46,612 nucleotides of DNA from Trametes villosa (GCA_002964805.2 PUDQ02000028.1:1-46612); one strand, 5' to 3'; shown: positions 8,986 to 19,067, numbered from the stretch's first letter. Notes: generated by a model not told the origin, from the letters alone. Numbers and translations: made by a program.

Positions 8986-9278
8986 TGTAAAAACTCACGG
9001 TGGGGTGCCTTTGCGGCCCCTATTCCCTCGGGTGTACTGGACCGGGCTCGTATTAGCTCGGCGTACTCCTGGGGGGATGGTGGGGGTGTGCAAAGGACTT
9101 GCCCCCACCAGGCGCCCGGGGTCCGAATACCCGGGGCCGTACGCGTAGATTAGATACATGAGGTAGGCGCGCGCGATAACGCGCGCGCAAGTATTTCTAC
9201 GCAGGACGGATGCACGAATAAGTGCATCCGTTAAGGATATACGATACGAGGAGTGCGCTATATTGCGCACTCCTTACA
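8986..9278 (-). repeat. 3' LTR of the chromovirus
   Basis: 293 bp; on the plus strand TGTAAAAACTCACGG...CTCCTTACA. It is full of hairpins: arms GCGCGCGC, CGGATGCAC/GTGCATCCG and AGGAGTGCGC/GCGCACTCCT, each with a six-base loop, plus TGGTGGGGG/CCCCCACCA. Confidence 0.97.
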
Positions 9279-9291
9279 CTCTCCCCCTCCA
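9279..9291 (-). other. Polypurine tract of the chromovirus
   Basis: GGAGGGGGAGAG on the minus strand directly abuts the 3' LTR, the expected start point of plus-strand DNA synthesis. The stretch 9292-9625 between here and the third ORF holds no gene, only small inverted repeats such as GTCAC/GTGAC and GGCCAC/GTGGCC. Confidence 0.8.
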
Positions 9292-9625
9292 GACCCGTGT
9301 ACGGGGCGAAATAAGAATTATTATAGTAAGGTGGGGGGCCACAACTAATAGTGGCCAGTACGCCCTAATTACAAGACATCACCGGGGCGTTAGGTGAGCT
9401 CGAGGGGCTGCAATAATAGCAGCGGCGTCTGGATGTACACGACGATACTCGACGAGGTATCGCGCGGCAGTGAGCAGGGGAAGAAAGATTACGAAGGAAG
9501 TCACAGTAATAGTGACCCCCTCTGGCTGCGAATAGTAGCAGCGAGTATGCCGTATGGTGGTAGTCCCGAACAGCTGGCATGGCTGTGGGGTGGTCTCGGA
9601 GGATCGCTAACGTACATGGAGACGA

Positions 9626-12142
9626 TTAAGTCTCCATGTCCTCGTTCGCGTCGTTAGGCGGGGGAGCATCTGCCCCAGCGTCCTCTCGAGGTTCTTGACG
9701 AGCCTCCTCACCGTCGTTTGATACGGCGGGAGGCTCGGGGTCTTCAGCGGAAGCAGCCGTGGAAGACTGCACCGCTGGCTCAACGTCCATCTCGTCGTTG
9801 GGCGGAGGATCGTTGGGGGTGGATGCGTTGGTGGAGGGAGGCGCGGGAGGTATAACTCCCAACGCCTCGAGAGTGGGTACAGTGGGGACGTCCGCGATAC
9901 TGCGGACGCCCGTGAATACGAGGTCGCGGTCGTCAGGCATCATGCCCTGTTGCCCGGCGCGCGACCGGTACGCCGCGACTTGGTGCTCGTCGGCCCATTC
10001 GAAGGTGACGCCGATTTGAGCGTACCATCGCGCGACGTGGAAGAGCGAGAGTGCGTCCTCGGCGAAACTGCCGGGGTATGTGGTAGAGCCTCCGTCGGTA
10101 TTGACGGGGTATCCGCCGCGTTGGACGATGTCGCGGTACAGCCCGCGCACTGAAAACAGTGTGTTGGCCATGACGATCCAACGTCCCCGAGATTCGGGCT
10201 CGGTGCCGCGCCGAAGCGGCAACCGAGCCATCCGATGGAACTCGACGTGGGTGAGTTGAGGACGGCCGGAGCCATCAACAATCATCCACGGAGGGGTTCG
10301 GTCGCGGTACAACGCGAACCAGTCCCTGAGCTCGGTCGCGGGTGCGTCGTACCGGGGCTGGGGACGACGTCCTTGACGGGCGCGAGTTCGAGGTTGGGGA
10401 CGCAGTCGGCTTGAGGGGATCGGTAGGTGGCCCGTGTGCATAGGCACGAGACCAGGCGGAGTGTAGGCCGTGGAATGGCCGATGGTGGCGAGATGGGGAG
10501 GCTTGTCGGGATTCCGCCAAGAATCGGCGAGAACCCGTAGCCCGCGCACGCTAGTGTACGACGGGTTGTCGTTGACCTGCGCCAGCAGGTGTTGTATCCG
10601 GTGGCGCGCCTCGCCCATGTCGATAGCGGCAGCGTCCATAATCGACCGCGCGTGGGCTTCAGTCACTGGTACAAAGTCGTACCAGTGGTTCGCACGCTGC
10701 GGGTCGGTATTGGCCGGCAGCGCGAGGAGGTGGTGGGGCCAGCCGGGCACTTGACGATCGGGCTGCTGCCAACCGCTGGGTAGGAGGACCGTCGGCTGGG
10801 TCTGGGTGACCGACGCGGGGATGGGGAGGCCTCGACGATTGTACCGACTGATGGTACGATCCTTGAGTCGTTTGAATCGACTCTCGTCGAAGTCCTCCTC
10901 GTCGCCCGAGCTGTTCTCCCAGTCGACCATGGGATGTTCTCGCTCAGGCGCCGGAAGCGACACCCGAGGCGCGTTTGGCGACGACGACGGGCCAGCAATG
11001 GGCTGCGTCGTCGCGGATGCCGACGCGGACGCGGAGCCTGTTACGGACTCACGCGGTGGCGGGTTTGTGGGGCGAGGAGGTGACCGAGCACGAGGCGGCG
11101 TCCTCGCCCTTCGTGGCGGGGAGGTTGCACGACGCGACGGCCCTTGTTGCGGCGAATACGGGCGGCGAGAGGGGCCCGACGTCGATACTGACGCCTGGCC
11201 TCGGTCTTCTTGTCGACGAGGGCTGGCTTCGCGTGCATCCCGAGGCCTATCATAGGTCCTCGGGCGGCTTCGCAGCTGCCGGTTGGCCTGCTCCAGCTGC
11301 TCCTTCAACCGCGAGTTTTCGTCGCGGGCCTGCTCAAGCTGCTGGGTAGCGGTATTCCGCTCCCGTCGATACCGCTCCATGCGGTCGTTGTTCTCGGTGC
11401 CCTGTCGTCGAGCTTCCGCCAACTGCGACGAAAGCTCCTGCATCCTCCGCGTGTGCTCTTCGCGCTCTATCGCGCGCTCGGCCGCGGTTCCTCCCCCTTC
11501 GGAGCGTTGATGCTCCTGGAAGTACTGCCAGAACCGAGACTGCAGTTGAGCTTGAACGCTCGACTGCGCGTCCCGGAACGACGACTCGTTCTGTGCAGCA
11601 ACGTAGTGCCGCACGAACTCCTCACACAACGGGCATTGGGCCGTGTGAGCGACCAGCAACGACTGATTGGGCACCGGGCCCCAGCTCATGTGGTTGAGGG
11701 GCATGAGCGGGGGCATGCCGGGCATCGTCGTGGCGGGCGTCGGGATACTTGACGAACCGTACGCCGATTGAGGCGCACGGTTGAGGGCCGCAGGGTTCCC
11801 ATAAGGTATGCCCAATGGCTGCTCCGGCGACCAGCCGTACGTTGATGCGTACCCGAACGGGTTCGAGGGCATCATAGCCTGGCGTGGCTGTTGCTGTTGA
11901 AACAGCTGCTGCACTTGGGGCGGCAGCTGTGCGGCATACATGCCCTGCATCGAATAAGATGCAGGGCCCGGAGCAGGCACGCCCATTTGGACGGCCTGCA
12001 CGTCGTGAGGGGGGTTCTGGGGCATTGCGGGTGGCGGTTGTGCCGGTTGTGGCGGTTGAGCGTCCACGACCATTTCGGTCGTGGACGCGGGGACTTGGGA
12101 CGTGGGCGGCGCGGAGCCTTGAGGTTGCTGGTTTGGGTCCAT
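9626..12142 (-). CDS. Third ORF of the chromovirus, function unknown (838 aa)
   Basis: The first ATG (12142, in CCCCATGGAC) gives MDPNQQPQG. Visible parts: a Pro/Gln-rich N-terminus to about residue 165; a C-P-L-C pair near 170 in CPLCEEFVRHYV; a heptad-like coiled coil at about 220-292 (MQELSSQLAEAR...LKEQLEQANRQL); an Arg/Ser/Pro-rich stretch at about 293-385; and a folded-looking C-terminal region at about 480-760 with many aromatic and hydrophobic residues (ELRDWFALYRDRTPPWMI, SLFHVARWYAQIGVTFEWAD). There are no transmembrane spans or envelope signs. The upstream hydrophobic stretch in the same frame precedes any ATG. The 300-bp gap to pol suggests its own or a spliced message. Gag-like composition and the coiled coil hint at a particle or nucleic-acid role, but I do not recognise the family. 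Confidence 0.8.
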   Translation of the reverse strand: MDPNQQPQGSAPPTSQVPASTTEMVVDAQPPQPAQPPPAMPQNPPHDVQAVQMGVPAPGPASYSMQGMYAAQLPPQVQQLFQQQQPRQAMMPSNPFGYASTYGWSPEQPLGIPYGNPAALNRAPQSAYGSSSIPTPATTMPGMPPLMPLNHMSWGPVPNQSLLVAHTAQCPLCEEFVRHYVAAQNESSFRDAQSSVQAQLQSRFWQYFQEHQRSEGGGTAAERAIEREEHTRRMQELSSQLAEARRQGTENNDRMERYRRERNTATQQLEQARDENSRLKEQLEQANRQLRSRPRTYDRPRDAREASPRRQEDRGQASVSTSGPSRRPYSPQQGPSRRATSPPRRARTPPRARSPPRPTNPPPRESVTGSASASASATTQPIAGPSSSPNAPRVSLPAPEREHPMVDWENSSGDEEDFDESRFKRLKDRTISRYNRRGLPIPASVTQTQPTVLLPSGWQQPDRQVPGWPHHLLALPANTDPQRANHWYDFVPVTEAHARSIMDAAAIDMGEARHRIQHLLAQVNDNPSYTSVRGLRVLADSWRNPDKPPHLATIGHSTAYTPPGLVPMHTGHLPIPSSRLRPQPRTRARQGRRPQPRYDAPATELRDWFALYRDRTPPWMIVDGSGRPQLTHVEFHRMARLPLRRGTEPESRGRWIVMANTLFSVRGLYRDIVQRGGYPVNTDGGSTTYPGSFAEDALSLFHVARWYAQIGVTFEWADEHQVAAYRSRAGQQGMMPDDRDLVFTGVRSIADVPTVPTLEALGVIPPAPPSTNASTPNDPPPNDEMDVEPAVQSSTAASAEDPEPPAVSNDGEEARQEPREDAGADAPPPNDANEDMET

Positions 12143-12443
12143 GGGGTCGTTGGCGAGGTTGAGCGGGTGAGCGAGAGGGTGGTGGGCGAGTGTGAGTGCG
12201 AGAGCGAAGAGGAGGGCTACGACGCGCGAGCTGGCAAGTCTCGCCAAGTCCGCTAGGGTCGGCGGGCGCTTCCGAATCGGAGCTCCAATTGACTTTCAAT
12301 CGCGTGTCGCGTCGCGTCCTCTGGTCTCGTGACCGTTCTGGCCGATCTCGATTATTGGGATCGGCCCGGACGGTGGCTGTGCTCGCGCTTACCCCGTCCG
12401 AATAGTTCGGACTGGTACTTGAGCTCGACCATTACGGTCGGGT

Positions 12444-15400
12444 TCAAGGCTCTCGGGTTACGGCTATTGTTGCCGTAGCCTTGTCTTTCCTCGGCAACGC
12501 TCGCCAGTCTCGGGCCCCCATAAGCTGGCAGTACTCATCGAGTGCTGCCAGGTCCTTACAGTGATCGTAAGGTTCCCAAGTATGGTCGCCAAGAGTCCAC
12601 CGAACATGGAATTGGCACTTATTGCCCTTCCACTCGTGTCCGACTATTTCGTCCACGAGCCACTCGGTATCGTCGGGTTGTCCAAAATCGTAGAAGGCCT
12701 GTGCTTCCCGATGTGGGAATACAGCATCGTCATTGGGCTCATGCCGCCGTAACAGCGAGACATGAAACCTCGGATGTATACGCCTGTCTCGCAATTCCGC
12801 GGGCAGGTCCAAGACATAGTTGGACGTGTGCGGAAGGCACTCGACTATTCGGTACGGTCCGACGTATTTAGGTACGAGCTTTCTCGCTCGTCCCTTAGGA
12901 ATAGCCAGGTTCTTCGTGGACAAATATACCATATCGCCCACTTCGAATTCGGGCTCTTCTTGCCTATGCTTATTGGCATAGTGCGTCTGGGATACACGCG
13001 CGTCGATAATGGTGTCGTGTGCTGCTTCAAGGTTTGCCTTGGCTCGTTGCGCAAATTCGCGCACACCATGGAAAGGTGATTCGGTTTTAATACCGTTCAT
13101 CGAGCGGGGCAAATACCCGTAGTTGAGCTCGAACGGAGCAAAGCCTGTGGTCGAGCTCGTAGCTGAGTTCATTGCGAACTCAGCTAACGGTAGCTTCTCG
13201 TACCAATCGAGCTGATTGGGCGAGACTATGGCGCGTAGGATCTGGGATACCGACCTTATGGTGCGTTCGCTCAGGCCATCCGTTTGCGGGTGGAATGAGG
13301 TGGACATTAATAGTTTGGCACCCATTAGTCGGTGGAGTTCACGCCAAAATTTTGACGTGAACTTGCTGTCCCGATCCGATACAATAGATTCCGGGATCCC
13401 ATGCAGTCGTACTACCTCACGGAGGTAGACCAATGATAGGTCTGCCGCGGTATCGGTAGTACGGACTGGTATGAGATGAACCATGGACGTGAGCCGACAT
13501 ACGACTACCCATATGTAGTCGTATCCGTGAGACCGCGGAAAAGGTCCCACGAAATCCATGGACAATGAAGTCCATGGAATGGTCGCGATCGGGAGATTGT
13601 GTAGAAGGCCGGTGGGTAGCTTCGTAGAGGTCTTGGCGGCGTGGCATATGCCGCACGTCAAGCAGAATTTATCGACGTCTTTACGAAGAGTGGGCCACCA
13701 GAACCATCGACGCAAATACTCCGAGGTACGCTGAGGCCCTAAGTGGCCTAGCGTAGTGTGCGCTCGATCCATAGCCAATTCGACTATGGATCGTTTATGG
13801 AATAACGCACGAGGAAGACATAATACTTCCTCGTCCGCTCGGTTCTTGGTATACACGAGCCCGTCTTTCACGGCGAACGTGTGGTAGTGGGAGGGGTTGG
13901 ACAGTACTTTGCTAAAGGTACTGTCCCGAAGGTACCCTTCACGGATAGCCTTCAAATACCCCTCTTCACGGGCAAGATCCGGACGTAAGGACGGTCCTGC
14001 GGTTAGCGATTCAGCCACCGTAGGATTATCCTCTTCCGTGGAGGATCGGGTCGGTAGTGGTTCGGGCGGTTGAGCTGCCGAATAACTGGCAGCCTCAACT
14101 ACTCGGTCTTCTACTGTTTCAGTAGGGATCCGATCGCGCTTTTCCTTGAGCCGTTCGGACTGACGAGTGACGCGAGCCGCCCGAAGCTCCAATAGCCTCG
14201 TTTGGGGCAGGTCATCACCCTCGGGATCCAGCCGAACATCTGCGTTCACGATGTCATAGTCTGGGACTATATCATCGGCGTGGTCGTTTTCGTGGTAGCG
14301 CGACAAACAGTCGGCCACCTTGTTAAGTCGTCCGGGGATGTAGGTAATATCGTAGTCAAATCTGGCTAGATATTCGTACCATCTAATCTGACGGCGATTG
14401 GGGTTCGCAACGCCCTTCATGAACTCAAGAGCCTTATGGTCCGTGACGATTCGAATGTCACGGCCCAGAAGTTTGTCCTCCCATTTGAGGAGTCCCTCCA
14501 TTATGGCTAGAGCTTCTTGCTCGTAGGTATGGTAAGCCCGTTGCGCGCTGGTGAATTTCTTTGAGAGAAATCCAGCCGGGCGACAGGTCTCCCATTTCTC
14601 GCCTTGTCCATAGAGCGTCCCAATGCCGAATAGTGATGCATCGCAGATGAGCCAAATAGGCTCAGGCCTGCGTGGGTCGATAGGTCTCAATATTGGGACC
14701 TTACATGCTAGAGCCTTTATCGACTCGAAGCATTTATCGTGTAACGATCGCCATACAAACGGCCTGTCGTTGTGAACCATATCGGATAAGGGCGAAGTAT
14801 ACGCCGATATATCCGGTAAGAAGTGCGCTAAGTAATTAACGAGGCCCAGAAATCTCTGGACTTCGTTATACGACCGTGGCGTTCTCCAATTCCGTATTCG
14901 ACTCATTTTGTCGGTATCGGCATGAAGGCCTCGGTCATCTATTCGGTGACCGAGACAGTCGAGGTCCTTGGAGAACAAGTCGCATTTGGACTTGCTCAAG
15001 AACAATTTCGCCTTGCGGAGCGCGTCGAATACGAGCCGCAAATGCTCTTCATGTTCTTCTTTCGTATCGGAGAACACGAATATGTCGTCCAAGTATACAT
15101 GGACAAATCGTCCGATGTATTCGCGGAATATAGTCGTCATCAACCTTTGAAAGGTTGATGGGGCATTCGTATCGCCCTGCTGCATAACTTCGCTCACGAA
15201 CGTTCCAAACGGCGTGGCGAAAGCAGTCTTCCATATGTCCTCTGCTACGATGCGTACTTGTTCGTACGCATCGGATAGGTCTATCTTCGAGCGATACTTC
15301 GCTCGAGCGACATCCATTCGTATTTGATCTTGGTCCGGAAAGGGCGTAAGATCATGAACTGTATTATCGTTACGCTGTCTCGCGTCGATAACCGTTCGCA

Positions 15401-15995
15401 ACTTGCCATTCTTCTTGGCTACGCACAATAATGGTGCGGCCTGGGAGACTGTTTCCGGTCTCCACCAACCCGCTTTTACATAGCGGTTGATCTTCGATAG
15501 AAGCTCGCCCTTTATCGCCTCCGCACATCGCGGAAGGTGATATCGGTAAATCTTCTTCTCGTCGATCAGTGGTATTTTGTGGTTTACCTCTCGATATGGA
15601 GGCAAACTGTCAGGCGCAGGACGCATAATGTCCTCCGTCTCCTTGTACCACTTGTCTCGAAGAGCGTTAAGCTCCTCTTCTTCTTCGTCGATCACAAATC
15701 CGACATGAGTGCGTCGGATTTGCTCATCATCCCATTGCTCTTTCGCAATGTGATCTAGGAGTTCGTTGATCCCTAATGGGTCTTCGAACCCGAATCTATC
15801 ACGTCTTACTTCTTTTGATGAGTGTAGACTGGGCAAAAATCGCTCAGCTATGTTGGGGGGAACACTATTTCGTGCTCTCCCTTGGTGTCTAACCGGTGGA
15901 TTCACGGCTTCAATGCCGTTCCCTCCCCCTTCCGGAGACACTGTGGTCTTAGCATAGCGAGTGTGGGAGGGTTCCACTTTCGTGGACTCAGCCAT
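12444..15995 (-). CDS. Chromovirus Pol: reverse transcriptase, RNase H, integrase, chromodomain (1183 aa)
   Basis: Copies the element RNA and integrates the cDNA. RT at about residues 165-340 with YLDD at 301-304 (VYLDDIFVFSD). RNase H follows (WLICDASLFGIGTL, TDHKALEFM). The integrase zinc site HTTLGHLG...CLTCGIC is near residue 745, then the core with Asp in SMDFVGPF, Asp in VSDRDSKF and Glu in HPQTDGLSERTIRS. The C-terminal GPYRIVE region and a chromodomain (WLVDEIVGHEW...FHVRWTLGDHTWEPYDHC) place it among chromoviruses, which target methylated histone tails. It is in the same frame as gag, separated only by TAG-CAG-AGC before the ATG. No disabling change is seen. Confidence 0.97.
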   Translation of the reverse strand: MAESTKVEPSHTRYAKTTVSPEGGGNGIEAVNPPVRHQGRARNSVPPNIAERFLPSLHSSKEVRRDRFGFEDPLGINELLDHIAKEQWDDEQIRRTHVGFVIDEEEEELNALRDKWYKETEDIMRPAPDSLPPYREVNHKIPLIDEKKIYRYHLPRCAEAIKGELLSKINRYVKAGWWRPETVSQAAPLLCVAKKNGKLRTVIDARQRNDNTVHDLTPFPDQDQIRMDVARAKYRSKIDLSDAYEQVRIVAEDIWKTAFATPFGTFVSEVMQQGDTNAPSTFQRLMTTIFREYIGRFVHVYLDDIFVFSDTKEEHEEHLRLVFDALRKAKLFLSKSKCDLFSKDLDCLGHRIDDRGLHADTDKMSRIRNWRTPRSYNEVQRFLGLVNYLAHFLPDISAYTSPLSDMVHNDRPFVWRSLHDKCFESIKALACKVPILRPIDPRRPEPIWLICDASLFGIGTLYGQGEKWETCRPAGFLSKKFTSAQRAYHTYEQEALAIMEGLLKWEDKLLGRDIRIVTDHKALEFMKGVANPNRRQIRWYEYLARFDYDITYIPGRLNKVADCLSRYHENDHADDIVPDYDIVNADVRLDPEGDDLPQTRLLELRAARVTRQSERLKEKRDRIPTETVEDRVVEAASYSAAQPPEPLPTRSSTEEDNPTVAESLTAGPSLRPDLAREEGYLKAIREGYLRDSTFSKVLSNPSHYHTFAVKDGLVYTKNRADEEVLCLPRALFHKRSIVELAMDRAHTTLGHLGPQRTSEYLRRWFWWPTLRKDVDKFCLTCGICHAAKTSTKLPTGLLHNLPIATIPWTSLSMDFVGPFPRSHGYDYIWVVVCRLTSMVHLIPVRTTDTAADLSLVYLREVVRLHGIPESIVSDRDSKFTSKFWRELHRLMGAKLLMSTSFHPQTDGLSERTIRSVSQILRAIVSPNQLDWYEKLPLAEFAMNSATSSTTGFAPFELNYGYLPRSMNGIKTESPFHGVREFAQRAKANLEAAHDTIIDARVSQTHYANKHRQEEPEFEVGDMVYLSTKNLAIPKGRARKLVPKYVGPYRIVECLPHTSNYVLDLPAELRDRRIHPRFHVSLLRRHEPNDDAVFPHREAQAFYDFGQPDDTEWLVDEIVGHEWKGNKCQFHVRWTLGDHTWEPYDHCKDLAALDEYCQLMGARDWRALPRKDKATATIAVTREP

Positions 15996-16001
15996 GCTCT
16001 G

Positions 16002-18962
16002 CTAATGTGCAGGGCGTGGCTTGGCCTCTTGAGGCACGTCGCGGAAGAGCGGAATGCTCTTCCCGCCTACCCATACTCGATCCTTCCCAAAGTCGAGCAC
16101 TATATTGTGCTGTCGACAGAATACAGTGCCGAGTATGGCATCGTATTTATCGATGTCCACTACATCAAAGTAGTGCTGTTGTCGCACTGGACCTATCGCA
16201 ATTTCGGCTTGTGCGCCGAAATTGATCTTCGTGCGACTGCCTTTGGTGCCTAGTTGTAGGCCCATTGGTTCTGTAAGGTCGATCCGTCCGGCCTTACAGA
16301 TGTACGCGAACTCCGGGGTAATGGAGTCCGTCGTACATCCTGAGTCGAAGAGCACTAAGGCTCGGATGCCGTTTATGGGCAATTCGGCGCATAACGTGCG
16401 CTGTTCTTCCTTCGCTCTTCGAGGTTGGGCGGCCGGGTCTTCTATACGACGCACTTTCGCGTCGTACATCCACCCGTGCCGAGCATCGCGGTCTTTTCCG
16501 ACCGCCATGCTGTGGATCCTCACAGCCTGTGCAGTCTCAGAGTCTATAATCGACTCGAGTCTCATACCTGCGAAATGTACGGCATTATCGCCGTCATTCC
16601 ATCCCTCTTGGCCATCATCCGGCTCGGACTCGTACTGAGATCCTCCCCATCCATATTCGGATGTTGGATAATCACCAGCCTCGTCCTCTCCTGGGTCATA
16701 GTTTTGATGGTCGGCCCTATCATCGGGTTCGACCTGGTCCTGCTCGGGTGTATCTTCAGCCGGCTCGGGTGGTTGTTCGCCATCCGAGTTGTCGTCCACA
16801 ACACGTTGGGCAAACATTCGTGGCGGGTTCGAGTCCCGCTTGCCCGCGTTGGGACAGACCGGATCGGACGCATAATGTCCGATTTGCCCGCACGAGAAGC
16901 ATTTGACTGCGGCCTTCGTGGCCGGATGCCCCGAGGTAGGCTTGGCCGCTGTACTGGCGGAAGGCCTAGGACGGTCGGGAGGTGTACTCGCAGTACGATT
17001 ACGGTCCTGCGAATAGACTCGCGATGGTCCACTCCTCGGTTTGGAGGAGCTCGGATTAGACGATTGCGGTCTGGAGGAACTAGGGGTAGCTTTATGCTTG
17101 CCCTTAGCTTCATGGGTGGTGCGATGGCTTGAAGACGAGGCATGAGCCGTAGAAGACTCACGCTGCCGCCGGCGCATTTGCATTGCGCGGGTGTTCTCCT
17201 CTATATCGAGGGCAGATTGGTACAACTCAGTTAATGTGTTGTACTTCACCGATAGTCCATTAACGACTGTGATGATTTGTTCATAGTGCTCTGGAAGAGC
17301 ATCTATGAATCGCGTTCTCATTTGGAACCGTGAGGGGCGTTCCCACATACGATCGGAGGTGTACAGTAGCCGTTCGTAAAGAGCGGCTACTCCACCCTTG
17401 CTTGCATCGAATCGCAAACGGTCGAATTGTTGAGCCGCGTACAAATAGTTATCTCGGTGTATAAACCGTCGGAACAGCCCTATAACGGCTTCCTCGAATA
17501 ACCAATCACGCCTTTCACGTGTAGAAGATTGTACAGTATTGTAAAACCAGAGTGCGGCATCCCCTGAGAGGCTCGCACTGAGTAGACGAAGACGATCACC
17601 GTCCATAGAAGGACCGGTGATCCGCAACATATGGAAATATTCCAATAAGTTACGCAACCACAGTTCAAAGTGGTCGAGGTCGTCCTTGCCGTCATAAGCC
17701 TTTGGGGCTTGTAGTTTGGACATCTTCAGATAGGCCGGAGGAGGCGAAGTTGCCTCCTCACTAACCATCTCTTCGATCATGTCCAGTAGCCTCTGTACCC
17801 CGAAGTTGTCTCGGGGCAGACTACTAGGCCCGGTATACGCCAGTTCTTCCGTAACCGCTCTATTGCGGTCACGGCGATCATCAGCCGGCTCCCGGTATAA
17901 TCCCGGTGCCGCGGAGGGTGCCATAGAACAGCGTGGTCGAAGGCCAGGTACGGCGGGAGGAGGTAATGATCGCGGTCCTCGGGATGGACCCGCATCCGCA
18001 TGAGACGCTGATCCATACCCAGCCCAGCCGATGGATGGCGAGGGTTGAGCCTCTTCGGGGTCAAACACGACATTTCGTCGTACTTGACCGTAACCGGGTT
18101 GAGCGGCACGCGGTGTAGAAGTTTGAGGCGGGGGCCGCGAAGCACGCGCAGCGATGTCCGACTCGCTAAGGCCCGCCCTTTTCAGGCGTCTTCGACGTTC
18201 TTCCTCGAGTCGTAGTTCTTGAGGAGGTGGGACTAATTCGTCCTCCACCTCATATTCTTCATCGTCCATTCTCGGGTCATCCTCGTCTGATCCTTGGACT
18301 ATATCGTCCAATGGATCTTCTTCGGATTCTTGCATTATGGCTAGCCTGTCTATCTGGCGGGCTAGCTCGTCCTCGGCATCTTGAACTTGATTCCGCAATG
18401 CTTTAAAGCGTTGCGCCGAGGCTTGCAAGACGTTCATCAACTCGATCGACGTTGACGGTCGAATCGAGTCACGACGACTTTTCCCTCGTATACGCTGCCA
18501 GCGCGAGCTGACTTTCGCTAGACCCTTAGAGTCTAACGAAAGTTGCGAACTACGGCTCGCGGACCGTCGGGGCTGGTCTTCGCCCACGGCGTGTTCTCCG
18601 CCGTGTCGTTCGTCTTCATGAGGTTCGCCCTCGTGCAGTGGGGCGGGTTCGTCGCGTGCTCGGGACCGTGATGGTCCCGCGGATGGCGGCCGTTGGTGCT
18701 CAGCCGTTCGTGGGCTGCGCGGGTGGCCGCTGGCAGAAGGCGCGTCCGTTCCGCGCGGTTGACGAGAAGGCTCGCGCGGCTCTGATGCCACGCGAGGTGA
18801 TTGGGCCCGAGTGGACCTGGACGAGAGAGGACGCGTCGCACTTGGCGCGCCCTGAGGATTCGAGGAGGCTCCTCGAGCCGATCCGGCTCGAGGAGGTTGT
18901 TGCTGAGGTGTTGGTTGGCGTTCTGGACGCTGTTGTCCGTCACCGTTGTTACCACGGTCCAT
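16002..18962 (-). CDS. Chromovirus Gag with C-terminal aspartic protease (986 aa)
   Basis: The ATG at 18962 opens a long Arg/Ser/Pro-rich N-terminus. A capsid-like helical region lies around residues 420-610 (FELWLRNLLEYFHML, LFRRFIHRD), a zinc knuckle C-X2-C-X4-H-X5-C near 686-699 (CFSCGQIGHYASDPVC), an acidic Asp/Glu-rich segment follows, and a retropepsin active site DSGCT is near 869 (LVLFDSGCTTDSITPEF). The protease therefore sits in the Gag frame. The frame ends CAT-TAG and continues in the same frame into pol after CAG-AGC-ATG. The 105 bp between the ATG and the 5' LTR hold no obvious primer site. Confidence 0.93.
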   Translation of the reverse strand: MDRGNNGDGQQRPERQPTPQQQPPRAGSARGASSNPQGAPSATRPLSSRSTRAQSPRVASEPREPSRQPRGTDAPSASGHPRSPRTAEHQRPPSAGPSRSRARDEPAPLHEGEPHEDERHGGEHAVGEDQPRRSASRSSQLSLDSKGLAKVSSRWQRIRGKSRRDSIRPSTSIELMNVLQASAQRFKALRNQVQDAEDELARQIDRLAIMQESEEDPLDDIVQGSDEDDPRMDDEEYEVEDELVPPPQELRLEEERRRRLKRAGLSESDIAARASRPPPQTSTPRAAQPGYGQVRRNVVFDPEEAQPSPSIGWAGYGSASHADAGPSRGPRSLPPPAVPGLRPRCSMAPSAAPGLYREPADDRRDRNRAVTEELAYTGPSSLPRDNFGVQRLLDMIEEMVSEEATSPPPAYLKMSKLQAPKAYDGKDDLDHFELWLRNLLEYFHMLRITGPSMDGDRLRLLSASLSGDAALWFYNTVQSSTRERRDWLFEEAVIGLFRRFIHRDNYLYAAQQFDRLRFDASKGGVAALYERLLYTSDRMWERPSRFQMRTRFIDALPEHYEQIITVVNGLSVKYNTLTELYQSALDIEENTRAMQMRRRQRESSTAHASSSSHRTTHEAKGKHKATPSSSRPQSSNPSSSKPRSGPSRVYSQDRNRTASTPPDRPRPSASTAAKPTSGHPATKAAVKCFSCGQIGHYASDPVCPNAGKRDSNPPRMFAQRVVDDNSDGEQPPEPAEDTPEQDQVEPDDRADHQNYDPGEDEAGDYPTSEYGWGGSQYESEPDDGQEGWNDGDNAVHFAGMRLESIIDSETAQAVRIHSMAVGKDRDARHGWMYDAKVRRIEDPAAQPRRAKEEQRTLCAELPINGIRALVLFDSGCTTDSITPEFAYICKAGRIDLTEPMGLQLGTKGSRTKINFGAQAEIAIGPVRQQHYFDVVDIDKYDAILGTVFCRQHNIVLDFGKDRVWVGGKSIPLFRDVPQEAKPRPAH

Positions 18963-19067
18963 TTCGGGCAGGTGGCAACTTTAAAGTCTATTAAGGTTAG
19001 TGATGTGGCGTTGACGTGGTAACGTCGAGCTCGAATACGAGCAGTATAAGCACGGAGTACAAAAAAG

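Noticed and set aside
12143..12247. Hydrophobic leader that could be a signal peptide for the chromovirus third ORF
   Set aside because: The stretch lies before the first ATG of the frame (it would start at TTG), so an envelope-like signal peptide is not supported.
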